Shown in pieces: positions 9,219 through 17,678 of a stretch of DNA of 64,000 nt. The DNA is taken from the NCBI RefSeq assembly GCF_900104895.1, contig NZ_LT629742.1, forward strand, positions 2,356,001 to 2,420,000, in the 5' to 3' direction. Position 1 is the first letter of the stretch. Each line of letters starts with the position of its first letter. Both the position numbers and the translations under genes were made by a program. This DNA is from Microterricola viridarii (GTDB lineage Bacteria > Actinomycetota > Actinomycetes > Actinomycetales > Microbacteriaceae). The notes beneath the pieces are model-generated. The model did not search any database, was not told the DNA's origin, and saw only the letters and a list, made by a program, of their open reading frames with translations.

Positions 9219-9545
9219 TCACCGCGGCTCGGAGTTCTTGCTCACTCCGTGGTCGACGCGGTAGAGCCTGCCGACGCCGATCTCGGCGTCGGCGAGCAGT
9301 GCTGTCAGCGCGGGGGCCGTGCGGCCGCGGTTCGGGTGGTCGATCCACTCCTGGTAGGCGGCCTCGTCTGGCCACAGCGCGGTGACGATGATCTCCCCCG
9401 AGCCGTCGACGGCCGCGGAGATCTCGGATGCGACCGCGCGAGTGAGGGCGAGTGATTCCCGCAGAATCTGCTCTGTGCGGTACATCTCGAAGATGGGCTC
9501 GACCTTCTCCGGTGTCGAGCGAAGGGTGAGCACTGAACGAATCAT
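9219..9545 (-). CDS. Small antibiotic-biosynthesis-monooxygenase-like (ABM fold) protein
   Basis: A 108-residue protein. The start at 9545 (MIRSVLTLRS) was chosen over an upstream in-frame start because similarity to the dimeric ferredoxin-like ABM/quinol monooxygenase fold begins there and a GGAG lies upstream. The pattern VLTLRSTPEKVEPIFEMYRTEQILRE is a beta strand followed by a helix, then IIVTALWPDEAAYQEWIDHPNR, the W/Y-rich segment seen in ABM proteins. Such proteins act as cofactor-free oxygenases or as small-molecule isomerases. It is the first gene before the ABC importer and is probably in the same transcript. The role is not assigned. Confidence 0.7.
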   Translation of the reverse strand: MIRSVLTLRSTPEKVEPIFEMYRTEQILRESLALTRAVASEISAAVDGSGEIIVTALWPDEAAYQEWIDHPNRGRTAPALTALLADAEIGVGRLYRVDHGVSKNSEPR

Positions 9546-9780
9546 CTGACCGAAAACTCCATTGTCTTGGTGGTGATCACACGCAAGCGGAACGCTGTCG
9601 CGGATGTGAGGAGAAGCTATCCGTCGCGCTCGGGGCAGCAGTGTGCAGAATGCACAAGCCCAACGGCTTGCGTTGGGCATTGGCAATTCTCGGCGCCGAG
9701 AAGACGCCGTTCTCTGGGCGTCGAATCTCTCGGAAAAAAGCTTGCGGAGGGTCTCGCTCGTGCCCTGGGATCGGCTCCGA

Positions 9781-9820
9781 GCAGTGCCTCAGGCGCGGCC
9801 GGTGACGCCTGAGGCACTGC
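9781..9820 (-). terminator. Perfect 15-bp hairpin overlapping the 3' end of the pucR-like gene
   Basis: Bases 9781-9795 and 9806-9820 are exact inverted complements with a 10-base loop. The stop codon of the PucR-type gene (9789-9791) lies inside the left arm, so the last codons encode part of the stem. No T-run follows on the minus strand. It probably separates the regulatory genes from the catabolic operon that follows. Confidence 0.7.
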
Positions 9821-11303
9821 GCCGACGGGCGAGCGCGGCCAGGATCATGTGGGCGGGGAGGATCTCGCCGGGGTCGTTGAGCGCGACGCCCAACTCCTCC
9901 GCGCGGCGCAGTCGCGATTGGACGGTGTTGCGGTGAACGCCCAACGCGCTCGCCGTGTGCGAGATCGATCCGCGCGCCGACAGGTAGGCGAGGAGCGTCT
10001 CGATGATCTCGCCGGAAGCGGCGTCCGTGAGCAGCAGCGGGAAGATCTCGGTGGCCACCTGCTCGGCCAGCTCGGGCGGCAGAAGTCGTCGCAGCAGGTG
10101 CGAACGGATGTCGTCGAACACGACGAGCGCGTCATCCGAGGCTCCGTCGGAGCCGGCCAGCCTGGCTGCCAGCCACGCCTTTCGCACGCTGTTCACGGCC
10201 TCCGCCGAGCCGCTGAAGATCGGCGAGACGCCGACCATGAGGCCGAGGACGCGCAACTGCTCGAGCTGCTCGCGCAGCCGATCAATGATGAGCTGTTGGC
10301 TGTCCTCGTCGCGCAACGGCACAAATGCCAGCCAGCCGTCGGTGAAGCGCCCGAGCGGGACATCGGGCACTTCCGCGTTCCAGAGCTGGTGCACGGCGCC
10401 GCCAAGGCGTCCCGGGTCGTTGCTCAGGATGCACAGGGCCATGTGGCTTCCGTCGAGCGGCCAGGTCAGGGCAGCTGCGGCTCCCAGGTCGAAGGGGTCC
10501 TCGTAGCCGCCGACGCGCGAGGTGCCGGTGAGCGCGGTCATGGTGACCATCGGAAGGGACGCCCGGATCGCGCCCAGCCGCGTCTCGCTGAGCAGCGCCC
10601 GTATCGCGGGCACCGCCGCGAGCAGCACGTGTTCGGTGAAGGGACGCGCATGCTCGGTGACGTCGGCGACGAGCATGTCGGCCGCGCTGCCTCGCCGGGA
10701 GACGCGAACGGTGACCGGCGCGGCCTGCTCACCGGGTGAGAGGGTGGGGCGCGTGGGAGCGGACGAGCTCCCGGCCTCGGCGATGGCGACTCCGCCTGTC
10801 GACACGACCCGCACCCGCACTCCGCCGAGTTCATCGGAGACCAGCGCGACGAGCGAGACGAGGTCCTCGGCGTCCGCCAGCCGAGCGCTGAGAGCCTGGA
10901 TCCTCGCGACGGACCCGGCCCGAGCGACTCCCAGCTGTATCGCAACGTCCAGCGCCAGCCTGGTCACGTCTCGATTCGTGGTGAGCAGGGAGACACCGAG
11001 TCGGCGGGCCAGCTCGATCACGGATTCGGACAGCGACTGCTCTGGCACGATCAGCGCACAGGCCTTGCGCTCCCAGGCGTACCGGAGCGCGGAGGAGATC
11101 ATCCAGCCGCCGAGCGCGACCCCTTGGCTGAGCAGGACGACGGTGTCCGGGCCGATCGAGGCGATCTCCTCGATGTCGGTGATGAGCGCGAGGTCGCGCA
11201 CCGGGCTCGCGCCCGAGGCGACGTAACGCGCGGTGAGGTCGTGGAGCTCGCGGGAATCGATCAGGTGGCGCAGCTCAACGGTGCCGTTCGATGGGCGGTT
11301 CAC
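9789..11303 (-). CDS. PucR-family transcriptional regulator
   Basis: A 504-residue regulator. The GTG start at 11303 was chosen because it overlaps the upstream stop as GTGA and has GGGAG 8-10 bases upstream; an ATG 15 bases further upstream is possible. The N-terminal third resembles the PucR N-terminal sensor (RHLIDSRELHDLTARYVASGASPVRDLALITD). The C-terminus has the PucR helix-turn-helix (ISHTASALGVHRNTVQSRLRRAEELG). PucR proteins control use of purines, allantoin, amino acids and other nitrogen compounds, usually next to their targets. The gene is coupled to a DUF917 gene and lies just upstream of the hyu/ABC cluster, so it is the likely regulator of that cluster (inference). Confidence 0.88.
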   Translation of the reverse strand: MNRPSNGTVELRHLIDSRELHDLTARYVASGASPVRDLALITDIEEIASIGPDTVVLLSQGVALGGWMISSALRYAWERKACALIVPEQSLSESVIELARRLGVSLLTTNRDVTRLALDVAIQLGVARAGSVARIQALSARLADAEDLVSLVALVSDELGGVRVRVVSTGGVAIAEAGSSSAPTRPTLSPGEQAAPVTVRVSRRGSAADMLVADVTEHARPFTEHVLLAAVPAIRALLSETRLGAIRASLPMVTMTALTGTSRVGGYEDPFDLGAAAALTWPLDGSHMALCILSNDPGRLGGAVHQLWNAEVPDVPLGRFTDGWLAFVPLRDEDSQQLIIDRLREQLEQLRVLGLMVGVSPIFSGSAEAVNSVRKAWLAARLAGSDGASDDALVVFDDIRSHLLRRLLPPELAEQVATEIFPLLLTDAASGEIIETLLAYLSARGSISHTASALGVHRNTVQSRLRRAEELGVALNDPGEILPAHMILAALARRRSASGVTGRA

Positions 11304-12382
11304 GGGCGTTTCTCCCATCGTCGGCGCAGCAGCGCGTGGTGCGCGGCGGGGCCGGCCAACTCGATTCCTGCGGGCGTGTACCACTGCGCGGCGGCCGGCA
11401 GCACGACGATGTCGAGGATGTTGCCCACCCACAGGTCGTCAAGCCCCGCGACGCTGGCGTCCTCGGGGCGCAGCATCGTGATGATGTCGGGCAGCACTGC
11501 CTCGACGGCGCCGTCGACGAGCACCATCAGAAGCTCGTTCTGAATCTCGATCTGAACGATCTTCCCCTGCGACTCCTCGACGAGGAAGACGCTCGACGGG
11601 CGATCCGGCTGGCCAGGTGGCGCCGGCCGGGAGAGCCCCTCGACGTTGCTCACCCGGGCACGGATGATGCGCTGCACGCCCTGCGTGCGGCGCAGTTGCT
11701 CGTGCTTGTGGTGCGTGGGGAGGCCAGACTCGAGGATCTCGCCGATGTGGATCAGGCGGGAGACGCTGCCGATCACCCCGCTCGCGCCCAGCGTTCCCGC
11801 GCTCATCGGGTACAGGGCCGCGGCGGCCCAGCCGCCGAACTCCCCCGCGAGGGCACGCACGAGGCGCTCGGCCCTGGCCGGCTTGTCGACGTCGAGGATC
11901 GCCGTTTCCCCGGTCGGCCCGGTCACGGCGACGGGCCCGGCGGTAAGCCCGGCGAGGGTGAACAGCGACTGGTGCAGGAGGGGGAAGACCCGGCCCATGG
12001 GGTCGGCGTCGACGATCGGGAGCCCGATCTGCATGCCGGTCAGGATGGGCACCAGCGCGTTGACGTTCGCCGCGGCCAGCGGCATGAGCCCCGCGACCGG
12101 GCGCCCGACGGCCTGCTCGAGCAGGCGGAGGCTCGTGGCGAACTCGTCGCCGGAGGGGCGCAGCTCCGAGAGCGAGAGCCCGTTGTTGACGAAGCCGACC
12201 GCGACGATGAGCGCGTCATCCTCGAAATCGTCGACGCCGCGCAGCTCCGGCTCGATCCCGTGGGCGTGCATGTGGGCGAGGGCGCGCTCGGCTTGGTCGG
12301 TGCACCATCCCGGGTCGGCCGCGCAGGCCAGGAAGAGTGCGCCCGTGCGCAGGCGGGCGATCTCGGGGCTAGAGAGCCACAT
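11300..12382 (-). CDS. DUF917 family protein
   Basis: A 360-residue cytoplasmic protein of the DUF917 family. Visible family features are the segment NGLSLSELRPSGDEFATSLRLLEQ, ANVNALVPILTGMQIGLPIVDADPMGRVFPLLHQSLF in the middle, and a C-terminal beta-rich part with DIITMLRPEDASVAGLDDLWVGN. DUF917 genes very often sit next to HyuA-like and PucR genes, as here, but no reaction is established. It overlaps the PucR-type gene by 4 bases and its start overlaps the end of the pseudo-HyuA gene by 14 bases, so the three form one translationally coupled operon. Confidence 0.85.
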   Translation of the reverse strand: MWLSSPEIARLRTGALFLACAADPGWCTDQAERALAHMHAHGIEPELRGVDDFEDDALIVAVGFVNNGLSLSELRPSGDEFATSLRLLEQAVGRPVAGLMPLAAANVNALVPILTGMQIGLPIVDADPMGRVFPLLHQSLFTLAGLTAGPVAVTGPTGETAILDVDKPARAERLVRALAGEFGGWAAAALYPMSAGTLGASGVIGSVSRLIHIGEILESGLPTHHKHEQLRRTQGVQRIIRARVSNVEGLSRPAPPGQPDRPSSVFLVEESQGKIVQIEIQNELLMVLVDGAVEAVLPDIITMLRPEDASVAGLDDLWVGNILDIVVLPAAAQWYTPAGIELAGPAAHHALLRRRWEKRP

Positions 12383-13688
12383 CGTACTCCCCCACCCGCA
12401 GCATGCTGCCCACCGTCTGACCCGCCAGTGCGCGCACCCGCACCGAGACCACGCGCGGGTTCTCGTACGCGGTCGCCGCGACTCCGGACTCGATGATTCT
12501 CACCTCGGATGGCGCCGCGCCGAACGCGACCAGCCTCGCGGTGGCCCGCGCCTCCGCCGCGGCCAGGGCCTGATCCATCTCCACGGCGCTGCCGACAGTC
12601 ACCACCTGGGTGACCCAGTCGGCGAGGGGCGCACAGGCCGCCCCGAGCGCGCGCAGATCAACGTCTGCTCTGCGGGAGGCCCGCAGCCAGAGGTGGGGAA
12701 CGAGGCGGGGTGCGCCCTCTGCGGCGACGACAGTGGGCGGCTTGGCTTGCCCGCCCACGAGGAACTCGGTCACGGGAAGTACCTTCGCCGACTGCGTCGC
12801 GAGCGTGTCCTCCCCGCGACGTTGACGCTGCGGCACGACGGCAGGCACCCCGGCCAAGATCTCGCCGTGGAAGGACCTCGGCCCGTCGGCGACGATGACG
12901 GCGCCGTCCTCGAGGTTGCTCAGTGCGGCGGCGCCGATGAGCTCGCTGGCCTGGCCGGCGTACATGGAGTGCACCGGGGTGCTCGACAGGCGCGAGAGCG
13001 GCATCCGCCCACCGTCATTCGTGGTCACGTATAGCCGCGCGTCCGGAACCTGCGCCTCGGCTGCCAGCGCGAGCGAGGTGGCGAGCGATTCCGCGAACGG
13101 CACGAGCGCGCTGTTGAGCACCGCCGTGCGCTCCCGGACCGCAAACGAGCTGTTCGAGAACGAGTGCGAGTAGGCGACCGACTGCGGCTCGGCGTGCTCC
13201 ATCAGGATCCGGCCGGCCGCGAGCTCATGCGCGGTGTTGACGAGTGCGCCGACGCTCGTGACGACGTACCGGCCACCCCGCGCGGCGGTCGAGGCGAAAT
13301 CCCGGAGCGCCTCCGCGTCCAGCGGGACGATCTCCTCGCCGAGGGTCGTGTGACCGCCGGCGATGTGAACAGCAGTGAAGACGTCTGCATGCGCCCGGCC
13401 GTTTCCGAGCTCGTGTTGCGGGTCGATGGGCGGGCGCGGCGCGATGCGCACGACGCTGACGGGTGTCGTCTCCTCCCGCCGGAGCACCGCGCTCACATCG
13501 AAACAGATGGAGGAGATCTCCTCGTCCTGCACGAAGCCGGAGTCGGAGGCATAACGGCGGAGTCCGCGGAAGAGCGCATCCGCCGCCTCGGCATCACCCG
13601 AGTCAACGAAGTGCATGCCGTAGTTGCCGTCGTCGCGCACGAAGACGCCGACGACTCGATCGCTGGAGATCCGCACACCAATTCTCAC
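12369..13688 (-). CDS. HyuA-like protein lacking both phosphate-binding motifs (probable pseudoenzyme)
   Basis: A 439-residue intact reading frame. The overall order follows hydantoinase/oxoprolinase A: an N-terminal RIGVRISSDRVVGVFV strand pair, SVGALVNTAHELAAGRIL, then RERTAVLNSALVPFAESLATSLALAA and LYVTTNDGGRMPLSRLSSTPVHSMYAGQASELIGAAALSNLEDG, where normal members have MQSDGG and SGPAAGVVGAAAL. The DVGGTxTD motif expected near residue 6 is absent and the second phosphate motif is replaced by VIVADGPRSFHGEI (264-277). ATP binding is therefore unlikely. The chain is also shorter than normal HyuA. It heads the operon with DUF917 and PucR. A regulatory or structural partner role is an inference. 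Confidence 0.75.
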   Translation of the reverse strand: MRIGVRISSDRVVGVFVRDDGNYGMHFVDSGDAEAADALFRGLRRYASDSGFVQDEEISSICFDVSAVLRREETTPVSVVRIAPRPPIDPQHELGNGRAHADVFTAVHIAGGHTTLGEEIVPLDAEALRDFASTAARGGRYVVTSVGALVNTAHELAAGRILMEHAEPQSVAYSHSFSNSSFAVRERTAVLNSALVPFAESLATSLALAAEAQVPDARLYVTTNDGGRMPLSRLSSTPVHSMYAGQASELIGAAALSNLEDGAVIVADGPRSFHGEILAGVPAVVPQRQRRGEDTLATQSAKVLPVTEFLVGGQAKPPTVVAAEGAPRLVPHLWLRASRRADVDLRALGAACAPLADWVTQVVTVGSAVEMDQALAAAEARATARLVAFGAAPSEVRIIESGVAATAYENPRVVSVRVRALAGQTVGSMLRVGEYDVAL

Positions 13689-13753
13689 TGGCTTCCTCGA
13701 TTCTCCACGCTGACCTCACGACCCTACTACCCGCGCGGCACCGCTTGAGGACG

Positions 13754-14908
13754 GTGACGCCTCCCGTCACGTCGCGCGCGGCACCGTCTCGAGCGGGAGC
13801 CGAGGACGCAGTGGCCGTGCTCGCCCGTGCAGACGAGCGGATCGGCGAACGAAGCGGGTACCTCAACCACCTGCTCGTGCGATCCGAGAGCATCTCGTCA
13901 TCCTGGATCGAGGGCAACAGTGTCACCCCCAAGCGGCTCGCCATTGCGGAGCTGCTTCAGCACGGCAGCCGCGTTGCCGTGGACGTCGTGGCGAACGTGC
14001 GTGCAACCGAGGAGGCCATCACCGAGCTCGGCGACCGCCTGCACTCTGTCACGACTGCGGACATCGAACGCTTGCAGCACCTCATCGAGCCGCGGCTCGC
14101 GCCCGGCCTCCGCACCGAGCAGAACTGGGTGGGCGGGCCCGGCTGGAGCCCACTGCGCGCGGACTTCGTCCCGCCGCCAGCGTCCGAAGTCGGCAGGCTT
14201 GTCGATGACCTCGCCCGGTTCGTTACCGCCACCACCGGCAATCCGGTCGTGCGGGCGGCGATCGCCCACGCGCAGTTCGAGACGATTCACCCGTTCATCG
14301 ACGGCAACGGCCGCACCGGACGCGCGCTCATCCACACGGTGCTTCGCCGCGCCGATGCGCTGCGGAACACCCTGATCCCGATCAGCACGGTGTTCGCCGG
14401 CGACAAGGACCGTTACATCGCCGGGCTCACGGCCTACCGCGAGATCCCCTCCCGGCTGGACGAGTGGGTCATCGCCTTCGCCGAGGCCGCCGAGCTGGCC
14501 GCCGGCAACGCCGTCAGGCTGTCCTCGGACATCGCAGCCCTCGACGCCGCGGTACGGGAGGAGCTGATCCGATTTCGTCGGGCGCAGGGTATCAAGCCGG
14601 CCACACCTCGCCGTGATGCCGTGGTGCTCCGCATTCTGGATGCACTGGCCACCGACCCGGTGCTCACCATTGAGACGGCGGCCGAGCGCCACGAGGTGTC
14701 GATAGGGGCCGCGCACCGCGCCCTCGTCCAGCTGGCCGACGCGGGGATCCTCGGCCGCACCAAGGACCACAAGGGCAAGCTGATCTGCTGGACGGCCGAC
14801 CTGCACCTGGCGCTGGTGAGCCTCACGGAGCACAGCAACCGCGTCGGGGTCGGCGACACGGGGGCCGGCCACCCGCGTCTCGGGCCGCCTGGAGTGAATA
14901 AACGTTGA
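13754..14908 (+). CDS. Fic family protein (class II AMPylator type) with C-terminal winged helix
   Basis: A 384-residue Fic protein if the GTG at 13754 is the start; the true start is uncertain because no strong ribosome-binding site is seen. The N-terminal segment contains the inhibitory motif SSWIEG (residues 49-54), which marks class II Fic proteins. The catalytic loop is complete: HPFIDGNGRTGR at residues 179-190 with H179. The C-terminal 100 residues resemble a winged helix (IETAAERHEVSIGAAHRALVQLADAGIL). Fic enzymes transfer AMP or other nucleotides to target hydroxyls and often behave as toxins. The last ten codons and the stop lie inside the repeat at 14878-14930, so the native C-terminus may have been altered by an insertion event. 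Confidence 0.88.
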   Translation: MTPPVTSRAAPSRAGAEDAVAVLARADERIGERSGYLNHLLVRSESISSSWIEGNSVTPKRLAIAELLQHGSRVAVDVVANVRATEEAITELGDRLHSVTTADIERLQHLIEPRLAPGLRTEQNWVGGPGWSPLRADFVPPPASEVGRLVDDLARFVTATTGNPVVRAAIAHAQFETIHPFIDGNGRTGRALIHTVLRRADALRNTLIPISTVFAGDKDRYIAGLTAYREIPSRLDEWVIAFAEAAELAAGNAVRLSSDIAALDAAVREELIRFRRAQGIKPATPRRDAVVLRILDALATDPVLTIETAAERHEVSIGAAHRALVQLADAGILGRTKDHKGKLICWTADLHLALVSLTEHSNRVGVGDTGAGHPRLGPPGVNKR

Positions 14909-14930
14909 ACAAACGTGCGCGCGTCAAGTC
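14878..14930. repeat. Short copy of the island boundary repeat
   Basis: These 53 bases match 17829-17881 and the ends of the long repeats at 22364-22416 and 31265-31317 with only a few changes. The block contains the tandem motif GAATAAACGTTGAACAAACG followed by GTGCGCGCGTCAAGTC. The tRNA-like part of the repeat is missing here. It looks like one edge of an integrated element or a scar of recombination. Confidence 0.75.
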
Positions 14931-15084
14931 TCGAGCGCGAGCTGCCTCACGCTCGACCGACGCCGAGGAGTCGCCCCAGCCTTCGAACAGTTGAGCTACC
15001 GGAGGGTTTCTGCGCGTCGGAGGGAACGCCTGGACATCGCCACCACGGTGACACGCCCCCGCCTCCCGCACAATCCGGACCCAC

Positions 15085-16038
15085 TCACGGGGTTGTGACG
15101 ACCACCTTGCCGCGCACTCGCCCCTCACCGACAGCGGCGAGCGCCTGAGGCACCTCGTCGAGGGGGAAGGCGTGGTCGATGTGGATGCGAAGGTCGCCAG
15201 CTCTGCACAGCTCGGCGGCGGGCGTGAAATGCTTCGGCCCTTGCCTCACCAGGAGAACCCCCAGCCGACGCCCGGTGAGCAGGCCGAGCGCAGCGCCGAC
15301 CGTGACGACCCCCAGCAGCGTTCGCACGGTTCCGCCGACGCAGAGGTAGCGGCCACCGCGCGCCAGCGCCCGCCAGTAGGGGAACACGGATCGGTGCGCG
15401 ACGAGATCGAGCACGAGGTCGTACCGTCCGAGCCGGGTGAAGTCCTCGCTGCGATAGTCGATCACCTCGTCGGCGCCGAGCGCCCGCATGAAGTCGAGCT
15501 TGCCTGCATTGTCAACGCCGGTCACGTGCGCCCCGGCGAGCGTGGCGAGCTGGATCGCGAACGAGCCCGCCCCGCCGCCCGCCCCGTTGATCAACACGCG
15601 CTGCCCGCGACGTGCGCGCGCCATCCCCTGAAGCGCGATCGAGCCCGCCTGAGGCAACGTCGAGGCCTCGGCGAACGTCAGCTCCTCTGGCTTGTGTGCG
15701 AGCGCCGCCTCAGGCGCCACCGCGTACTCGGCGAACCCGCCCATGAGGCCGAGGTTGTCGCCGTACACCTCGTCGCCGACGCGGAACCGCGTGACGCCGG
15801 AGCCGACGGCTGCGACACGCCCCGCGATGTCGGAGCCCAGCACCCGGTGCGCCGGGGTGCGCAGACCCCCGATCCGCGCGTACCCCGGAGTTCCCGTCAG
15901 CCCCTCCCAGTCCGAGAGATTGACGGATGTCGCGGCGACCTCAACCAGCACCTGATTCGCGCCCGGTGACGGCACCGGAACGTCTTCGACCCTCAGCACC
16001 TCGGGAGGACCGTATCGGTCGTGGACGACGGCCCTCAT
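15085..16038 (-). CDS. NAD(P)-dependent zinc-free alcohol dehydrogenase/quinone oxidoreductase
   Basis: A 317-residue medium-chain dehydrogenase; the start at 16038 (MRAVVHDRYGPPEVLRVEDV) is where family similarity begins. The GroES-like part contains SVNLSDWEGLTG, LGSDIAGRVAAVGSGV and GDEVYGDN. The nucleotide-binding motif is NGAGGGAGSFAIQLA, followed by GADEVIDYRSEDF and the closing PLDEVPQALAAVGEGRVRGKVVV. It lacks the zinc-ligand cysteines. The protein reduces or oxidises a small carbonyl compound with NADPH; the substrate is unknown. It is divergent from the F420-type gene at 16148, with about 110 bases between them. Confidence 0.88.
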   Translation of the reverse strand: MRAVVHDRYGPPEVLRVEDVPVPSPGANQVLVEVAATSVNLSDWEGLTGTPGYARIGGLRTPAHRVLGSDIAGRVAAVGSGVTRFRVGDEVYGDNLGLMGGFAEYAVAPEAALAHKPEELTFAEASTLPQAGSIALQGMARARRGQRVLINGAGGGAGSFAIQLATLAGAHVTGVDNAGKLDFMRALGADEVIDYRSEDFTRLGRYDLVLDLVAHRSVFPYWRALARGGRYLCVGGTVRTLLGVVTVGAALGLLTGRRLGVLLVRQGPKHFTPAAELCRAGDLRIHIDHAFPLDEVPQALAAVGEGRVRGKVVVTTP

Positions 16039-16135
16039 GCTGATCAGCCGCCGACGGCGGGACGCAGGTACCTGGACATGGCGCAAGCTTACGCAAGGCT
16101 TCCGCGAGACCATCGTGGGCACGGGCGCCGGCAAG

Positions 16136-16147
16136 TAGGATCCAGCT
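16136..16147 (+). promoter_or_regulatory. Leaderless promoter -10 of the 16148 gene
   Basis: TAGGAT at 16136-16141 is followed by exactly six bases and then the GTG start. A TANNNT hexamer at this distance places the transcript start on the first base of the start codon, the usual layout of leaderless actinobacterial genes. No Shine-Dalgarno sequence is present. Confidence 0.55.
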
Positions 16148-16624
16148 GTGTCGAGAGCACGGGAGGATCGACCGAGGATTCCACCTCGCTGGTTCGTCAG
16201 GCTCGCCTGGGGCATCCACCGGGCCATCTACCGAATCACCCGTGGACGGGTCGGATTGTGGCGGCCCAAGCCTCAGGGCTGGGGAACGCTCCATTTGACG
16301 ACCATTGGGCGCCGCACCGGCGAGGAGCGAGAGGTGATCCTCGGCTACTTCGAGGACGGTCCCAACCTCGTCACGATGGCCATGAACGGCTGGGCGGACC
16401 CGGACCCGGCGTGGTGGCTCAATCTCCAGGCCCAACCCGATGCGAGGGTGGTCGTTCGGGACGGCCCGCGCCTCGTGCACGCTCGCGCCGCGCAGGGCGA
16501 CGAGCGCTCGCGGCTGTGGGCCAGGTGGCGCGACATCGATACGGGGCTGGACAGCCTGGCGGCGCGTCGATCGGCCGAGACCGCGGTCGTGATCCTGGAG
16601 CCACGGGCCGGTCCGATTCGCTGA
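16148..16624 (+). CDS. Deazaflavin (F420)-dependent nitroreductase family protein
   Basis: A 158-residue protein of the DDN/DUF385 family. The split-barrel features are visible: LHLTTIGRRTGEEREVILGYFEDGPNLVTMAMNGWADPDPAWWLNLQAQPDARVVV, where the GRRTG and AWWLNL segments are typical of F420 binding. The family reduces quinones, nitro compounds or unsaturated lactones with reduced coenzyme F420, which is common in actinobacteria. The GTG start has no ribosome-binding site but a TANNNT box six bases upstream, so a leaderless mRNA is likely. It is divergent from the dehydrogenase at 15085-16038. Confidence 0.88.
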   Translation: MSRAREDRPRIPPRWFVRLAWGIHRAIYRITRGRVGLWRPKPQGWGTLHLTTIGRRTGEEREVILGYFEDGPNLVTMAMNGWADPDPAWWLNLQAQPDARVVVRDGPRLVHARAAQGDERSRLWARWRDIDTGLDSLAARRSAETAVVILEPRAGPIR

Positions 16625-16669
16625 GCCGGCACGAGCGCTCTCACGGCCCGCGAGAAACGGGGACGTGGA

Positions 16670-17395
16670 TCAGGTGACGATCGTAGAGACCAGCACGCCG
16701 CCCTCGGCCGGCAGCACCCGCCAGACGCTGCCCACGCCCTCGACCCGGAGCCCGCCGTCGCCGACGATCAGGGCCGTGCGCTCGTCGATCCCGAGCCCGC
16801 CAGGGACCAGCCCCGATTCGACGGCAGCGACCAGTCGGGACAACATGCCACGCTGGGCAACGTGTACCTCCACGGCCACGTCCACGAGACCGATGCCGGC
16901 GGCGATCTCCAGCTCGTCACCCGCTTCGTCGGGGTCCTCAGGCGAGACGACCACGCCGCCGATGCGCGAGCCGCTTCCGAGCGAGCCCTCCGACGCAATC
17001 ATCGCGCCGGCCGAGACGCCGAGGTAGGGCACGCCTGCGGCGACCAGCCGGCGCAATTCGCCGAACAGCGACTCGAGCCCGGCGCGCACCTCCTCTACGA
17101 AGCCGCCGCCCACCGCGATGCCGTCGACGTCGGCGATCGCGCCGAGCCCGATCGGCTCGCCGGGCCGCCCTGCGATCAGATGCAGCTCGATCGCGGGTCC
17201 CGCTCCGGCCTCGGCCAGGAGGTCGCCGAGCGCCGCCGCCTTCTCCTCGGCCTCGGGGTGCAGTGAGATCACGGCGATGCGCGGCCGTGCGCGGCCCGCG
17301 TGGCCCGCTCGCAGCGCCGCCTCGGCGACGAACGGAGCGTAGAGCGGGGCATCCACACTCGTGGTCGCGCCGCCGCCGATGAGGTGCACGCTCAC
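16670..17395 (-). CDS. Peptidase S51-like (type 1 glutamine amidotransferase-like) protein
   Basis: A 241-residue protein with the fold of peptidase E/cyanophycinase. The nucleophile serine is in GVSAGAMI near residue 125, preceded by the glycine-rich turn VDGIAVGGGFVEEV, and the GLGIDERTALIV segment near residue 200 is also conserved in the family. Such enzymes remove N-terminal Asp or related residues, or cleave cyanophycin-type bonds. The GTG start overlaps the stop of a 41-codon ORF upstream as GTGA, suggesting coupling. A proteolytic or intein-like role cannot be distinguished here. Confidence 0.85.
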   Translation of the reverse strand: MSVHLIGGGATTSVDAPLYAPFVAEAALRAGHAGRARPRIAVISLHPEAEEKAAALGDLLAEAGAGPAIELHLIAGRPGEPIGLGAIADVDGIAVGGGFVEEVRAGLESLFGELRRLVAAGVPYLGVSAGAMIASEGSLGSGSRIGGVVVSPEDPDEAGDELEIAAGIGLVDVAVEVHVAQRGMLSRLVAAVESGLVPGGLGIDERTALIVGDGGLRVEGVGSVWRVLPAEGGVLVSTIVT

Positions 17396-17517
17396 GCGGC
17401 AGCCTCCCCAGCCGTGACGGCAAGCGACGGGGCCGCATCGCCGAATTGTCCCACCACGAGGATCTCGCGGCGGACCCCGTCAATTCCGGTTACCAATTCG
17501 TGCACATCGAAGGTCAT
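17392..17517 (-). CDS. Small hypothetical protein coupled to the S51 peptidase
   Basis: A 41-residue reading frame, MTFDVHELVTG at its start and ending AVTAGEAAA. Two sequence signs support it as a gene: its TGA stop overlaps the GTG start of the peptidase, and TACCCT at 17524-17529 sits six bases before its ATG, matching the leaderless promoter layout of other genes in this region. It could be a peptide substrate, a leader peptide for translational coupling or simply a short upstream ORF. No family is recognised. Confidence 0.45.
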   Translation of the reverse strand: MTFDVHELVTGIDGVRREILVVGQFGDAAPSLAVTAGEAAA

Positions 17518-17678
17518 CCGACGAGGGTACCCGGGCTGGAATCCCTGTGGCGCCCGCGTCGCGCCGGGTAATTCTCGGCGAGCAGCGGCATCCGGAGTTT
17601 GGCGCGGATTCTTTCGCACCCGATGAGGATCACTAGCCGAAATTGGCAGTATGACCACCGGCCCGTGGGCCTCTGTTT

